A DNA stretch of 64,000 nt from Senegalia massiliensis (GTDB taxonomy: Bacteria; Bacillota; Clostridia; Tissierellales; SIT17). Shown here piece by piece: positions 36,184 to 46,392 of the stretch. The translations under genes and the position numbers were made by a program. Position 1 is the stretch's first letter, and the number at the start of each line of letters is the position of its first letter. The notes below the pieces were generated by a model. The model was not told the DNA's origin and did no database searches. It saw nothing but the letters and a program-made list of their open reading frames with translations. The DNA is taken from contig NZ_QXXA01000009.1 in assembly GCF_009911265.1 (NCBI RefSeq), positions 124,001 to 188,000 on the forward strand, given 5' to 3'.

Positions 36184-37632
36184 TTATTTGTCGAATTTTC
36201 TTATATCATTTATAGATACTTTTTTAGGTGTAAATTGGCAATTTTCATCTCTAATTTCAACTTCATCTATAGGTATATTCTTTTCTCTAGATATTATTTT
36301 TTTCACCCTTGGCCTACAAAAATTTCCTTGACAAGTTCCCATACCTGCTCTTGTTCTTCTCTTTATAGAATCTGTTGATCTGATTGATATATTTCTGTTT
36401 ATTGCATCGGTTATTTCATATTCTGTAACTTTTTCACATCTGCATATTATATTTTTTTTAGGATCTTCATGATCAATTTCTCCTTGGAAATCTTCTTTAT
36501 TGATTATAATAGCTTTTCTATAAGGATTAAATTTTTTGTTTTTTTCAAACTTTAATCCGGATTTAGTTAATATATCTACAACTCTTAATGCTATAGCTGG
36601 AGATGAGGTTAAACCTGGTGAATCAATACCTGCTACATTTATAAATCCTTTTGTATCACTTTCTTCTATTATAAAATCTCCAGTATTACTTCTAGCTCTT
36701 ATTCCAGAAAATGTAGTTAAAGCTCTTTTAATATTAAATTCTGGTATAGATTTCCTTGCACTATTGACCACATATTTTAATGCTTCTACTGTTGTATCTA
36801 CACTCCATCTCTCATCTATATCTTCTGCATCTGGACCTATCATAAAGTTTCCATGATAAGTCGTTGTTACAAGTACTCCTTTTCCTTTATTAGTAGGTGT
36901 TTGAAACACTACTGTATTGACCAAATCCCCTTGATCTTTACCAAATAATATGTACTGTCCTTTTCTTGGTAGTATTTTAAAACTATTAATCCCTACCATA
37001 TTAGCTATCTTATCACTATAAACTCCTGCTGCATTTATAATATATTTTGTATGTATTTCTTCTTTATTGGTATCTATGATAAAATGTTCATTTGTCTTTT
37101 TTATGTCAATTGCTTCTGTATTTAATTTAAGATCCACACCATTTTCAATAGCGTTTTCTACCAAAGCTATAGTCATTTCATAGGGAGATGTAACTCCAAC
37201 ACTTTTACAGTAAAATGCACTTCTCACATCTTCATTTATATTGGGCTCTATTCTTTTAATTTCATCTTTAGATATTATATCTATATCGTCTTTTTTATGA
37301 CCTACTTTTAATGCATTTTCATATGTTTTCTCTAAATTTTTTTCATCCTCTTCATCAAAAGCTATTACCAATCCTCCTGTCTTCCTATATCCAAAGTTCA
37401 ACTCTTTATCTAACTGTTCAAACATACTATTTCCCTTTATGCATAATTCGCCTTTTAGTGTACCATATTTACTTACATATCCTCCATGTACTATACCACT
37501 ATTTCCTTTAGATGCTCCTAAGGATACATCTCCTTGTTTTTCTATCAAAGTTACATTCAAATCATATTTTGATAATTCCCTTGCTATAGCTCCACCTATA
37601 ACTCCCGCTCCTATGATACAAATATCATACAT
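36184..37632 (-). CDS. Second GlpA-like FAD-dependent oxidoreductase
   Basis: A 482-residue paralogue of the GlpA-like protein at 31489-32925, with the same order: FAD motif ICIIGAGVIGGAIARELS, SGIVHGGYVSKYGT, and a C-terminal [2Fe-2S] domain with CRCEKVTEYEI and GTCQGNFCRPRV. The ATG at 37632 follows GGGTGAG. It lies upstream of the glpP promoter and has no GlpB or DUF1667 partner of its own. The substrate may be glycerol-3-phosphate or another 2-hydroxyacid. Confidence 0.85.
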   Translation of the reverse strand: MYDICIIGAGVIGGAIARELSKYDLNVTLIEKQGDVSLGASKGNSGIVHGGYVSKYGTLKGELCIKGNSMFEQLDKELNFGYRKTGGLVIAFDEEDEKNLEKTYENALKVGHKKDDIDIISKDEIKRIEPNINEDVRSAFYCKSVGVTSPYEMTIALVENAIENGVDLKLNTEAIDIKKTNEHFIIDTNKEEIHTKYIINAAGVYSDKIANMVGINSFKILPRKGQYILFGKDQGDLVNTVVFQTPTNKGKGVLVTTTYHGNFMIGPDAEDIDERWSVDTTVEALKYVVNSARKSIPEFNIKRALTTFSGIRARSNTGDFIIEESDTKGFINVAGIDSPGLTSSPAIALRVVDILTKSGLKFEKNKKFNPYRKAIIINKEDFQGEIDHEDPKKNIICRCEKVTEYEITDAINRNISIRSTDSIKRRTRAGMGTCQGNFCRPRVKKIISREKNIPIDEVEIRDENCQFTPKKVSINDIRKFDK

Positions 37633-37775
37633 ATATCTCACCCTTTATATATTTTTATTAATTTAACTAATACATTATAATTTACCCTACAAATATAATA
37701 TTTAACATTAAAAAGCATGATATGCTTGTACTCTTTTAAAATTTCTGCTGTATCTTTGTATATTTTTAAGTTATT

Positions 37776-37812
37776 TAAAAATACCATTACCTCATGCGGT
37801 AATGGTATTTAA
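37776..37812 (-). terminator. rnpB terminator
   Basis: AAATACCATTACC and GGTAATGGTATTT pair across a TCATGC loop, with a minus-strand T run. It lies 9 bases past the RNase P RNA 3' end. Confidence 0.85.
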
Positions 37813-37820
37813 GTTATATA

Positions 37821-38152
37821 CGACTAAATCTATAAGCCGAGTTCTGTATCTGACGATCATCTTTCTAGATCTACTGTTACCAGTAGACTCAAGCGACCTA
37901 CCTACGGGATACTACGAGCAGTAGCTTTTTCATCCCTACTTGGTCTTGCTCCGAGTGGGGTTTACAGAGCAGACTAGTCACCTAGCCTCTGGTGAGCTCT
38001 TACCTCACCTTTCCATCCTTACCTGTCATGCAGGCGGTTTATTTCTGTTGCACTATCCTTAGAGTTACCTCCACTGGGTATTACCCAGCACTCTTGCCCT
38101 ATGGAGCTCGGACTTTCCTCATGTAATTCATGCGATCATCTGATTTACTCGT
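37821..38152 (-). ncRNA. rnpB: RNase P RNA
   Basis: On the minus strand the conserved elements appear in order: GAGGAAAGTCCGAGCTCC near the 5' end, AACAGAAATAAACCGCC, GGTAAGGATGGAAAGGTGAG, and AGAACTCGGCTTATAG near the 3' end. The ends pair as helix P1 (CGAGTAAATC with GATTTAGTCG, one mismatch), which fixes the boundaries to within a few bases. This RNA is the catalytic part of RNase P, which matures tRNA 5' ends. Confidence 0.95.
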
Positions 38153-38241
38153 ATTTAATTTTTATTTTTAATCTATAAATAATATATCATATACTCATAA
38201 TCTAATCAAGAACCCTTTTATCCCTATATTTCCTTAAATTA

Positions 38242-38961
38242 CTAATTATCATCTTGTTCATAATAGAGCATTCTACCACAATTATCACAATATACAACTT
38301 CTTTGCCTTTTTTAACCTTTGAAGCAACAATTGAGGGTATTGACATATGACATCCCGTACATTTATCATCATCTAGTTTTGATATTGGTTTTGATTTTTT
38401 TATTTTTAAATTCTCATATTTAGATAATATTTCATTTTCTAATGATAATTTTAATTTTTCTATTTTATTTTCTAATTCTTTAATTTGTTTTTTTATATCA
38501 TTTAATATATTTATATTATCTTTTTCAGAACTTTTATGTTTTGTTTGTAACTGTTCATAAATTTTCTCAGAATTATATAATTCCTTTGTATTTGTTTCTA
38601 CATCTTCCATTAATTCTAGTATTTCATTTTCTAATTTTTCTTTTTCTTTTTTTAAATCTGCTTCTTCTTTTTGGAGTTTTGTTAACTTCTTTACATTTGA
38701 GATATCACCACTATACAATTTAGAATTTGTATCTTTAATTTGAAAATTTATTTCTTTTAATTTATGATTTAATCTTTTAATTTTCATATTGTCAACTTCT
38801 AGTTGAGTTTTAAAATTAATTATATCATATTTTTTTTCATTTAAACTCTCTGATAATTCTTCTAAATTTTTATTTGCCTCTAAAAATTGTTTTTTATTTT
38901 TGAATGTTTCTATTTCTTTTTCATATTCATAAATTTTCCATAGTATTTGTGTTGTATCCAT
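38242..38961 (-). CDS. Coiled-coil protein with C-terminal C4 zinc ribbon
   Basis: A 239-residue protein. Residues 1-185 form long heptad-rich helices, and the C-terminus holds CTGCHMSI and CDNCGRMLYY, a four-Cys zinc ribbon. It matches the CdsZ/DUF164 family found next to Nif3-like genes; the molecular role is not firmly known. GGGGGTG precedes the ATG. It is the last gene before rnpB. Confidence 0.88.
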   Translation of the reverse strand: MDTTQILWKIYEYEKEIETFKNKKQFLEANKNLEELSESLNEKKYDIINFKTQLEVDNMKIKRLNHKLKEINFQIKDTNSKLYSGDISNVKKLTKLQKEEADLKKEKEKLENEILELMEDVETNTKELYNSEKIYEQLQTKHKSSEKDNINILNDIKKQIKELENKIEKLKLSLENEILSKYENLKIKKSKPISKLDDDKCTGCHMSIPSIVASKVKKGKEVVYCDNCGRMLYYEQDDN

Positions 38962-38980
38962 AAAAGCACCCCCAGCTAGA

Positions 38981-40087
38981 TTATATTGTTTTATATTGAG
39001 CTATATTATCATTTTCTGCCACTATAATTTCTATATCTGATTTAATTTTTGAACTTAAATATTTTTTTATACTATCCATTACAATTTTTTCAGTATGAAA
39101 ATGACCTGCATCAATTAAATCTAGGCCTATTTCTTTTGCTATTTGTGCATCATGATGTTTTATATCTCCTGTAATATATACATCTGCTCCCTTTTTATAT
39201 GCATCTAATATAAAATCTGCTCCACTACCTCCCGCTACAGCTATTTTTTCTATGTTTTTTTCTAAGCTTCCATATACACGTACATTTTGTATATTTAATC
39301 TTTGCTTTGTTTTTTCTGCCAATTTTTTCAAAGTAATCCTTTCTATATTTCCAAACCTACCTATTCCATATTCTTTTATTTTATTTTCTAATTTTATTAT
39401 ATCATATGCTACTTCTTCATATGGATGAGCATTAATCATCTGTTTTAATACATTATTTAAATTTGATTCCTCAACTACTACTTCTATTTTTATTTCTTTT
39501 ACAACTTCTATTTCTTCTTTACTTCCTAAATAGGGGTTTGAACCTTGTTCTGGTTTAAATCTACCCATTCCTTCATATGAAAATGAGCAATTACTATAGT
39601 TACCAATATTTCCTGCTCCACTTTCTCCAAATGCTCTTCTCACTTCTTCTTCGTGAGTTTCTGGAACTGTTACTACTACTTTGTATAATTTATCACTATG
39701 AGTTTTAGATAATATTTTAGGATTTTCTATATCTAATAATCTTGCCAATTCATCATTTACTCCATTATTAGATGCATCTAAATTTGTATGTGCAGTATAT
39801 ACTAATATATCATTTTTAATTAGTTTTTCTACTATTTTACCTTTATAGGTATTCAAATTAATTTGCTTTAAAGAAGAAAAAAATAAAGGATGATGAGATA
39901 TTATCATATCTACTTGTTCTTTTACTGCTTTATCAACTACTTCTAAGTTTATATCTAAAGCGAGTAATATTTTTTCTACTTTTCTTTTTGTATCTCCTAT
40001 TTGAAGTCCAACATTATCCCAGTTTTCTGCTAAATTTTCAGGTGCAATTCCTTCTATATATTTAATTATCTTTTCTGAATCTATCAT
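38981..40087 (-). CDS. Nif3-like dinuclear metal-centre protein (YqfO)
   Basis: A 368-residue protein of the NIF3/DUF34 family. The N-terminal half has MIISHHPLFFSSLKQI and VYTAHTNLDA, and the C-terminal half YITGDIKHHDAQ and LIDAGHFHTE, which supply His/Asp/Glu metal ligands. The central insert (about 125-225) is the PII-like YqfO domain of Firmicutes. GTP cyclohydrolase 1 type 2 is a common but unproven name. It overlaps trmK by 26 bases. Confidence 0.9.
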   Translation of the reverse strand: MIDSEKIIKYIEGIAPENLAENWDNVGLQIGDTKRKVEKILLALDINLEVVDKAVKEQVDMIISHHPLFFSSLKQINLNTYKGKIVEKLIKNDILVYTAHTNLDASNNGVNDELARLLDIENPKILSKTHSDKLYKVVVTVPETHEEEVRRAFGESGAGNIGNYSNCSFSYEGMGRFKPEQGSNPYLGSKEEIEVVKEIKIEVVVEESNLNNVLKQMINAHPYEEVAYDIIKLENKIKEYGIGRFGNIERITLKKLAEKTKQRLNIQNVRVYGSLEKNIEKIAVAGGSGADFILDAYKKGADVYITGDIKHHDAQIAKEIGLDLIDAGHFHTEKIVMDSIKKYLSSKIKSDIEIIVAENDNIAQYKTI

Positions 40088-40763
40088 TGTATATCACCTC
40101 CAATTTAGATAGTCTATTTTTAATCTGATTATATTTTAGATTTTCTTTACTACTGTTTTTCTCAATATTTTTTAATATGCTTTTATTTTTATTTATTTTC
40201 TTTTCTAAAAAGGGTTTTAGTAATGGATCGTTCTTTTCTATTAGTTTTTTTCCTATTTCATAATATATTTCATCTTTTACTTTTTCTTGTCCTTTTTTAG
40301 CTACAATTATTTCATAATATCTATTGTCTTCTCTTGCCAATTTTTCATCTGTTATTTTATAATTATTATCATATAGATATTTTCTAAGCTCACTACTTGC
40401 CACCATTGGTTGCAATATAAATTTTTCTGCTTTTTTAGATATATTTTTATTTTCTTCTAATATATTCTGTATTAATATACCACCCATACCTGCTATTATT
40501 ACAGTATCTACTTCATTTTCATTTAATGGAGAAAGTCCATTTCCAAGTCTTGTATCTATTTTATTTTGTAATTTTTTATTATTTATATAATCTATTGCAC
40601 TTTGGAGCGGTGCTTTATTTATATCACACGCTATTACCTTTTTTGAAATTTTATTTTCTATTAAATATACTGGAATATATCCATGATCTGTTCCAATATC
40701 TGCTACAATACTATTCTTATCTACCATTTTTGCTATTTCTAATAATCTTGGAGTTAGTTTCAT
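40062..40763 (-). CDS. trmK: tRNA (adenine(22)-N1)-methyltransferase
   Basis: A 233-residue class I SAM methyltransferase. It contains MVDKNSIVADIGTDHGYIPV (motif I), VIACDINKAPL and VIIAGMGGILIQ (motif IV), as in TrmK. A C-terminal coiled coil follows from about 160. It methylates A22 in the tRNA D-loop. The order rpoD-trmK-nif3 is the usual Firmicutes order. Confidence 0.93.
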   Translation of the reverse strand: MKLTPRLLEIAKMVDKNSIVADIGTDHGYIPVYLIENKISKKVIACDINKAPLQSAIDYINNKKLQNKIDTRLGNGLSPLNENEVDTVIIAGMGGILIQNILEENKNISKKAEKFILQPMVASSELRKYLYDNNYKITDEKLAREDNRYYEIIVAKKGQEKVKDEIYYEIGKKLIEKNDPLLKPFLEKKINKNKSILKNIEKNSSKENLKYNQIKNRLSKLEVIYNDRFRKDN

Positions 40764-40789
40764 TTTTACCTCCTCTTATTTTAAAACAT

Positions 40790-40816
40790 AAAAATGCTCT
40801 ATATAGAGCATTTTTA
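40790..40816 (-). terminator. rpoD terminator
   Basis: AAAATGCTCTA/TAGAGCATTTTT forms a compact stem over the rpoD stop codon. It is symmetric and may work in both directions. Confidence 0.8.
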
Positions 40817-41947
40817 TTCTAAAAAGTCTTTTAATTTTTTGCTACGGCTAGGATGTCTTAACTTCCTAAGAGCCTTTGCTTCAATTTGTCTTATTCTTTC
40901 ACGAGTAACATCAAATTCTTTACCAACTTCTTCAAGAGTTCTTGCTCTACCATCATCTAATCCAAATCTTAAACGTAATACTTTTTGTTCTCTATCTGTA
41001 AGAGTGTGTAATACATCTACTAATTGTTCTTTTAACATTGTAAATGTAGCTGCTTCAGATGGTGCTTGAACGTCTTCATCAGGTATGAAATCACCTAAGT
41101 GACTGTCTTCTTCTTCACCTATAGGTGTTTCAAGAGATACTGGTTCTTGAGCTATTTTTAATATTTCTCTTACTTTTTCTTCATCTAAATTCATTTCTTT
41201 TGCTATTTCTTCAGGACTTGGATCTCTTCCTAAATCTTGTAATAATTGACGTGAAACTCTAATGAGTTTATTTATTGTTTCTACCATATGAACAGGTATT
41301 CTTATTGTTCTTGCTTGATCTGCAATAGCTCTTGTTATTGCTTGTCTTATCCACCATGTAGCATATGTTGAAAATTTATAGCCCTTTGTATAATCAAATT
41401 TTTCTACAGCTTTTATTAAGCCCATATTACCTTCTTGTATTAGATCTAAAAAGAGCATACCACGACCAACATATCTTTTAGCTATACTAACTACTAATCT
41501 TAAATTTGCTTCTGATAATCTTCTTTTTGCTTCTTCATCTCCTGCTTCCATTCTTTTAGCTAAGTCTACTTCTTCTTGAGCTGTTAAAAGTGGGACTTTA
41601 CCTATTTCTTTTAGGTACATTCTTACAGGATCATCTACACTTACACCTTTTGGAACACTTATTACAGGTGTTTTATTTTCCTTTTCATCATCATTGTTTT
41701 CTTCATTGTCAAGTAATATATCATCCTCTTTATCACCTACTACATCTATTCCTTTATCTTCTATGTCTTGATATATTTCATCAATTTCTTCAGGCGATAA
41801 ATCCACCTCTTCTAATGGATCTATTATTTCTTTGTATGTTAACATGCCCTTCTTTTTACCTTTAGCAATGATTTTCTTTATGACTGCATCCTTTTTATTA
41901 GTTTTATTGGATTTTTTACTTTTAGTGTTATTCTTTTTATCACTCAT
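40814..41947 (-). CDS. rpoD: Primary sigma factor SigA (RpoD)
   Basis: A 377-residue primary sigma factor. A Lys-rich start and an acidic region 1.1 (to about 115) precede region 1.2 ([20 protein letters not shown]), region 2 ([20 protein letters not shown] and [17 protein letters not shown]), region 3 and region 4 ([20 protein letters not shown]). The ATG at 41947 follows AAGGAGG. A frame eight codons longer reads through that site. It lies 24 bases after dnaG in the macromolecular-synthesis operon. Confidence 0.97.
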   Translation of the reverse strand: MSDKKNNTKSKKSNKTNKKDAVIKKIIAKGKKKGMLTYKEIIDPLEEVDLSPEEIDEIYQDIEDKGIDVVGDKEDDILLDNEENNDDEKENKTPVISVPKGVSVDDPVRMYLKEIGKVPLLTAQEEVDLAKRMEAGDEEAKRRLSEANLRLVVSIAKRYVGRGMLFLDLIQEGNMGLIKAVEKFDYTKGYKFSTYATWWIRQAITRAIADQARTIRIPVHMVETINKLIRVSRQLLQDLGRDPSPEEIAKEMNLDEEKVREILKIAQEPVSLETPIGEEEDSHLGDFIPDEDVQAPSEAATFTMLKEQLVDVLHTLTDREQKVLRLRFGLDDGRARTLEEVGKEFDVTRERIRQIEAKALRKLRHPSRSKKLKDFLE

Positions 41948-41971
41948 TGCCTTTCCTCCTTTCAATAACAA

Positions 41972-43786
41972 TTAGTGATTCATCTTTAATTGCTTGTTTA
42001 TTTCTGTGAATTCCATAAATAACTCTTTTAATTTTTGAACCTCTCCTTCAGCATTATCTTTTTTGCCAAGATTTTTAATTTCTTTTTTAATTTTTTCTCT
42101 TCTAATTTTTAATTTATAGTAATTTATATTATCAATATAATCTTGGATTGCTTTATCAGTATCATCAACAAGTGAATCTAAATTCAAAATTTCATCTAAT
42201 CTATTAGATAAATTTTGTTCTAATCCTATTTTCAGATTATCTATATTTAAATTTTTAGAATCACTATATTCTTTATATATGATTTTAGCTAGTTCTCTAT
42301 TTTCTTTATTTAGAAAGTCTAAATAATTAAAATCATCTTTTAGTTTTTCATATATATTATGGTCATTTATAATTAAATTTAAAATACTTTTTTCTGATGC
42401 AATATGACCTGATTCCAATTTATATTCTACAGGCATTATATAATCTTTTCTATTATGTCTATAATGAATGTTAGAAGAGTTTCTATCAGAGTAATTAGAT
42501 TTATTTTTATTATAGATTTGGTTTCTTATAGCATCTAAAGATATACCTGTACTGTTAGAGATTTCATTTAGATATACGTCTAGTTCTATTTCATTTTTTA
42601 TCTTTTTTAAAAAAGTAGATATTTCTTCTGTAAATTTAATTTTACCTTCAACTGTTGATATATCAAATTTCTTCTTTAGACTGTATATTTTGTAATCTAT
42701 TAAATTTAATGATTTATCTATTGCTTTTTCAAATGCTTTTATTCCTCTTTCTTTTATAAAGTCATCTGGATCTTTTCCTTTAGGTAATATTATAACTCTT
42801 GGTTTTATACCTATTGAATGAAATACTTCCAAAGCCTTATCTGTAGCTCGTTTACCAGCTGTATCTGAGTCATAACATATATAGAATTCTTTAGCATATT
42901 TATTTAGTAATTCAGCTTGCTTCTCAGTAAATGCTGTTCCAAGTGAGGCTACAGAATAACTTATACCATGACTATTTAGAGATATTACATCCATATAACC
43001 TTCTACTAATATAGCTCTATTATAAGATATATTCTTCTTTAAAATATTAATACCATATAAATTATAACCTTTATTAAATATAGGAGTATCAGGAGTATTT
43101 AAATACTTAGGCATAGTGTTATCAATTACTCTTCCACCAAATCCTATTATTTTACCTCGTATATTAATTATAGGAAATATTATTCTATTCCTAAATCTAT
43201 TATAATATCCTGATTTATCTTTTCTTTTAACTATTAATCCAACTTTATATATAAGCTCAGTAGAAAACCCTTTATTTTTTAAATATTTAAATAGATCATC
43301 CCAACTATCATTGGCAAAACCTATACCAAATCTATTTATAATATTGTAATTAATTTGTCTTCTTTTTAAATATTCTAATGCTTTTTTATTCTTTTTTAGA
43401 TTTCTATAGTAATATAAAGCTGCTTCTCTATTTAGTTCAAATAATTTTTCTCTTTCCTCATATTTCTTTTTATCTTCTTCGTTATTATTTTCTGGTAATT
43501 CAATATTTGCCCTATGAGCTAGAGTCTCTAATGCTTCAATGAAATTTAAATTCCTATGTTTCATTAAGAATGTTATTACATCTCCACCTTCTCCACATCC
43601 AAAGCAATGAAATATTTCTTTAGATGGAGACACCATAAAAGAAGGTGTCTTTTCATTATGAAAAGGACATAAACCTTTATAATTAGTACCTGCTTTTTTA
43701 AGATCTACATAACTTGAAATAACTTCTACAATATCATTTGCATCTCTTATTTCATTTATTACCTCATCATTAAAATTATAAGGCAT
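41972..43786 (-). CDS. dnaG: DNA primase
   Basis: A 604-residue primase. The N-terminal zinc finger is CPFHNEKTPSF...CFGCGEGGD (CHC2 type, about 35-60). The RNA polymerase domain has RNRIIFPI, the Toprim acid motif LVEGYMDVI near 255 and FYICYDSDTAGKRA near 300. The C-terminal helicase-binding domain is divergent. The ATG at 43786 follows AAGGTGA. It makes RNA primers at the replication fork. Confidence 0.95.
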   Translation of the reverse strand: MPYNFNDEVINEIRDANDIVEVISSYVDLKKAGTNYKGLCPFHNEKTPSFMVSPSKEIFHCFGCGEGGDVITFLMKHRNLNFIEALETLAHRANIELPENNNEEDKKKYEEREKLFELNREAALYYYRNLKKNKKALEYLKRRQINYNIINRFGIGFANDSWDDLFKYLKNKGFSTELIYKVGLIVKRKDKSGYYNRFRNRIIFPIINIRGKIIGFGGRVIDNTMPKYLNTPDTPIFNKGYNLYGINILKKNISYNRAILVEGYMDVISLNSHGISYSVASLGTAFTEKQAELLNKYAKEFYICYDSDTAGKRATDKALEVFHSIGIKPRVIILPKGKDPDDFIKERGIKAFEKAIDKSLNLIDYKIYSLKKKFDISTVEGKIKFTEEISTFLKKIKNEIELDVYLNEISNSTGISLDAIRNQIYNKNKSNYSDRNSSNIHYRHNRKDYIMPVEYKLESGHIASEKSILNLIINDHNIYEKLKDDFNYLDFLNKENRELAKIIYKEYSDSKNLNIDNLKIGLEQNLSNRLDEILNLDSLVDDTDKAIQDYIDNINYYKLKIRREKIKKEIKNLGKKDNAEGEVQKLKELFMEFTEINKQLKMNH

Positions 43787-43807
43787 TAAAATCACCTTCA
43801 TATTTAT

Positions 43808-44281
43808 TTATTCGCCAGAAAAATTCTTATTCCTTCTTATTGAACAAATTAATTTTATAAATTTTTCTTCAAACTTTTTATTATCTTTTTTTTCTCTTTT
43901 TCTATTTGTAGATTTTACTCTTTTATTTAATTTTCTTTGCTCTTTACTTAAATATCTTCTAGTTAAAAGACTATTAATATTATCATTATTATATATATAT
44001 CCTTTAGAAGATATACAATAACATTTTTTAGATAATACTAAAGAAGCAAGTCCATAATCATCAGATATGACAATATCATCTTTCTCTAGTCTATTCATTA
44101 TTTCTATGTCAGCAGCTTCTGAAAAATTATCTACATATATATAATGGGAACTATCTATTTCAGAGTTTATAGAATAATGAGATATGCTTGTTATGAATAA
44201 AATATCAATATTATATTTGTTTGAAATTTTATAAGCTAAATCTTTTACAGGACATGAGTCAGAATCAACTAATATTTTCAT
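43808..44281 (-). CDS. YaiI/YqxD family (DUF188) protein
   Basis: A 157-residue protein with the family start ILVDSDSCPVKDLAYKIS and the core DIVISDDYGLASLVLSK, an NYN/PIN-like nuclease fold with conserved Asp residues, then a very basic C-terminal tail. Nuclease activity is inferred from the fold. AGGAGG precedes the ATG. It lies 21 bases upstream of dnaG, a common arrangement. Confidence 0.9.
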   Translation of the reverse strand: MKILVDSDSCPVKDLAYKISNKYNIDILFITSISHYSINSEIDSSHYIYVDNFSEAADIEIMNRLEKDDIVISDDYGLASLVLSKKCYCISSKGYIYNNDNINSLLTRRYLSKEQRKLNKRVKSTNRKREKKDNKKFEEKFIKLICSIRRNKNFSGE

Positions 44282-44373
44282 TTAATCCTCCTCATTTATT
44301 ACTACTAAATAAAATTCGACATTTTTCTTCTAATTCCTTCATTTTTTCTAAAAAAAATATTAATTATTATTAA

Positions 44374-45378
44374 TTATTTATGCCAAGGTGATGGTACAAA
44401 TATATTATTAAATGTTTTAATGGCATATCTATCAGTCATACCAGCTATATAATCTGAAACTATATCTTCTTTGTCTCCTATATTTTCTCTGAATTCTAAA
44501 GGAATTTTTTTGGGATCTTTAATATAATATTTATATAATTGTTCAATTATATATTCTGCTTTTCCTTCTTCTTTTTTAGCCTTTTTATTTAAATATACCA
44601 TTTCAAACATAAATTCACGTAATTTATTTGTATAAAGCTCTATTTGTTTACTCATTTTTATAAAATCATTATTCATACTATTTTGGATTACATCTACAAT
44701 CATAGTATTTATTCTTTCACCATGTGTTTCACCTAATATGTCAATACAATCTTTAGGTAAATCTTCTTTGCCTAATATTCCTGCTCTCATAGCATCATCA
44801 ATGTCATGATTTATATATGCTATTCTATCGCAGTATTTCAATAATTGTCCTTCTAATGTGTTAGCTTTCAATTCACCTGTATGATTCAATATTCCATCTT
44901 TAACTTCATAGGTCAAATTCAATCCTTTTTCATCTCTTTTTCTTGTTTCCAAAAATGAAACAACCCTAAGACTCTGTTCGTTATGGTTAAACCCCTTTGG
45001 ATTCAATCTATTTAATACCCTTTCACCTGTATGTCCAAATGGAGTATGACCTAAATCATGACCTAAAGCTATTGCTTCTGATAGATCTTCATTTAGGCTT
45101 AAAGCTCTTGAAATTGTTCTTATTATTTGTGAAACTTCAAGGGTATGTGTGAGTCTTGTTCTATAATGATCTCCTTCAGGTGATAAAAAAACTTGAGTTT
45201 TATGTTTTAATCGTCTAAAAGCTTTTGAGTGAGTTATTCTATCACGATCTCTTTGAAATACTGTTCTAATGTCACATTCTTTTTCCTCTCGTTCTCTACC
45301 TTTTGAGTCCATGCTTAAAGTAGCTTTAGGAGATAAAATTTCTTGTTCTAACATTTGACTTTTTTCTCTTAATTTCAT
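44374..45378 (-). CDS. dgt: dGTP triphosphohydrolase (HD domain)
   Basis: A 334-residue HD-domain enzyme of the dGTPase family. Metal ligands are visible as His in RTRLTHTLEVSQI near 80, HD in IALGHDLGHTPFGHTGE near 107, and Asp in RIAYINHDIDDAM near 195. It hydrolyses dNTPs to deoxynucleoside and triphosphate; strict dGTP specificity is not certain. The ribosome binding site is weak. Confidence 0.9.
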   Translation of the reverse strand: MKLREKSQMLEQEILSPKATLSMDSKGREREEKECDIRTVFQRDRDRITHSKAFRRLKHKTQVFLSPEGDHYRTRLTHTLEVSQIIRTISRALSLNEDLSEAIALGHDLGHTPFGHTGERVLNRLNPKGFNHNEQSLRVVSFLETRKRDEKGLNLTYEVKDGILNHTGELKANTLEGQLLKYCDRIAYINHDIDDAMRAGILGKEDLPKDCIDILGETHGERINTMIVDVIQNSMNNDFIKMSKQIELYTNKLREFMFEMVYLNKKAKKEEGKAEYIIEQLYKYYIKDPKKIPLEFRENIGDKEDIVSDYIAGMTDRYAIKTFNNIFVPSPWHK

Positions 45379-45536
45379 GTTCTCACTCTTTTCTATATGT
45401 TTTTGTCTTCACTATATATATTGGACAAATAGATATAAAATTCCTCTATTTATATAAAATTAATCTATGCTTGCTATAAATATAACCATATTTATATATA
45501 CTTAATCATATATATAGTTATTATTCTATAAACATA

Positions 45537-45564
45537 ATTAAAGAGGGTTAACCCTCTTTAATTA
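45537..45564 (-). terminator. Terminator after the PPDK regulatory protein gene
   Basis: A perfect palindrome AATTAAAGAGGGTT/AACCCTCTTTAATT directly follows the stop codon. Confidence 0.8.
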
Positions 45565-46380
45565 TTAATCATTATTATTTTCTCTTAATAATTCTAATAT
45601 AACTCCCGCTGTTTCTTCTACTGCTTTATTTGATACATCTATGATTTGACAACCTAAATCTTTCATTAATTCTTCAGCATATTCAATTTCTCTTAATATT
45701 CTTTCCATACTAGCGTAACTAGCTGTATTATTTAAACCTAAAGATTTTAATCTTTCTTGTCTAATTTCATTTAACTTAATTGGATTTGCTGTCAAACCTA
45801 TTATTTTCTTTGGATTTATTTCATATAACTCTTTTGGAGCTTTTACTTCAGGTAATAGAGGAATATTTGCAACTTTCATATTTTTATGTGCTAAATACAT
45901 ACTTAAAGGAGTTTTAGAAGTTCTAGAAACCCCTATTAAAACTATATCAGCTTTTTTAATACCTCTTGCATCTTTTCCATCATCATATTTAACTGCAAAT
46001 TCTACTGCTGCTACTTTTTGAAAATAATTTTCGTCTAATTTCCTTATTAATCCTGGTTCTCTTTTTGGTTTTATTGCCACTACAGATTCTATTGCATTTA
46101 GTATAGGTTCCATTATATCAACTGCTTTTATATTATATTCATGAGATTTTTCTATTAAAAACCTTCTTAGTTCTTCTACTACTATAGTAAATAATATTAT
46201 ACTATTTTCTTCTTTTGCTTCTTCTAAAATCTCTATTACTTGTTCTTTTTCAGTTATATATGGAAATCTTCTCATTTCAAAATTACCAGAATTAAATTGA
46301 CTTATTGCTGCTTCTGCAACTTCTTCTGCTGTTTCACCAATAGAGTCAGATAATACGTATGTTACCATTGATTTCTCCAT
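45565..46380 (-). CDS. Pyruvate,phosphate dikinase regulatory protein (bifunctional kinase/phosphorylase)
   Basis: A 271-residue member of the PDRP/DUF299 family. The N-terminal YVLSDSIGETAEEVAEA and the P-loop GVSRTSKTPLSMYLAHK near 150 are diagnostic. It uses ADP to phosphorylate PPDK (or PEP synthase) on Thr and phosphate to remove it. It lies 12 bases after the CcpN-type gene, matching the Bacillus ccpN-yqfL pair involved in gluconeogenic control. GGTGGG precedes the ATG. Confidence 0.93.
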   Translation of the reverse strand: MEKSMVTYVLSDSIGETAEEVAEAAISQFNSGNFEMRRFPYITEKEQVIEILEEAKEENSIILFTIVVEELRRFLIEKSHEYNIKAVDIMEPILNAIESVVAIKPKREPGLIRKLDENYFQKVAAVEFAVKYDDGKDARGIKKADIVLIGVSRTSKTPLSMYLAHKNMKVANIPLLPEVKAPKELYEINPKKIIGLTANPIKLNEIRQERLKSLGLNNTASYASMERILREIEYAEELMKDLGCQIIDVSNKAVEETAGVILELLRENNND

Positions 46381-46392
46381 ATAATCCCACCT

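Noticed and set aside
37685-37760. GlpP-type leader before the second GlpA-like gene
   Set aside because: A small AAGCAT/ATGCTT hairpin with T residues is present, but it lacks the CCTAT-GGANNN-ATAGG element found in the other two leaders.
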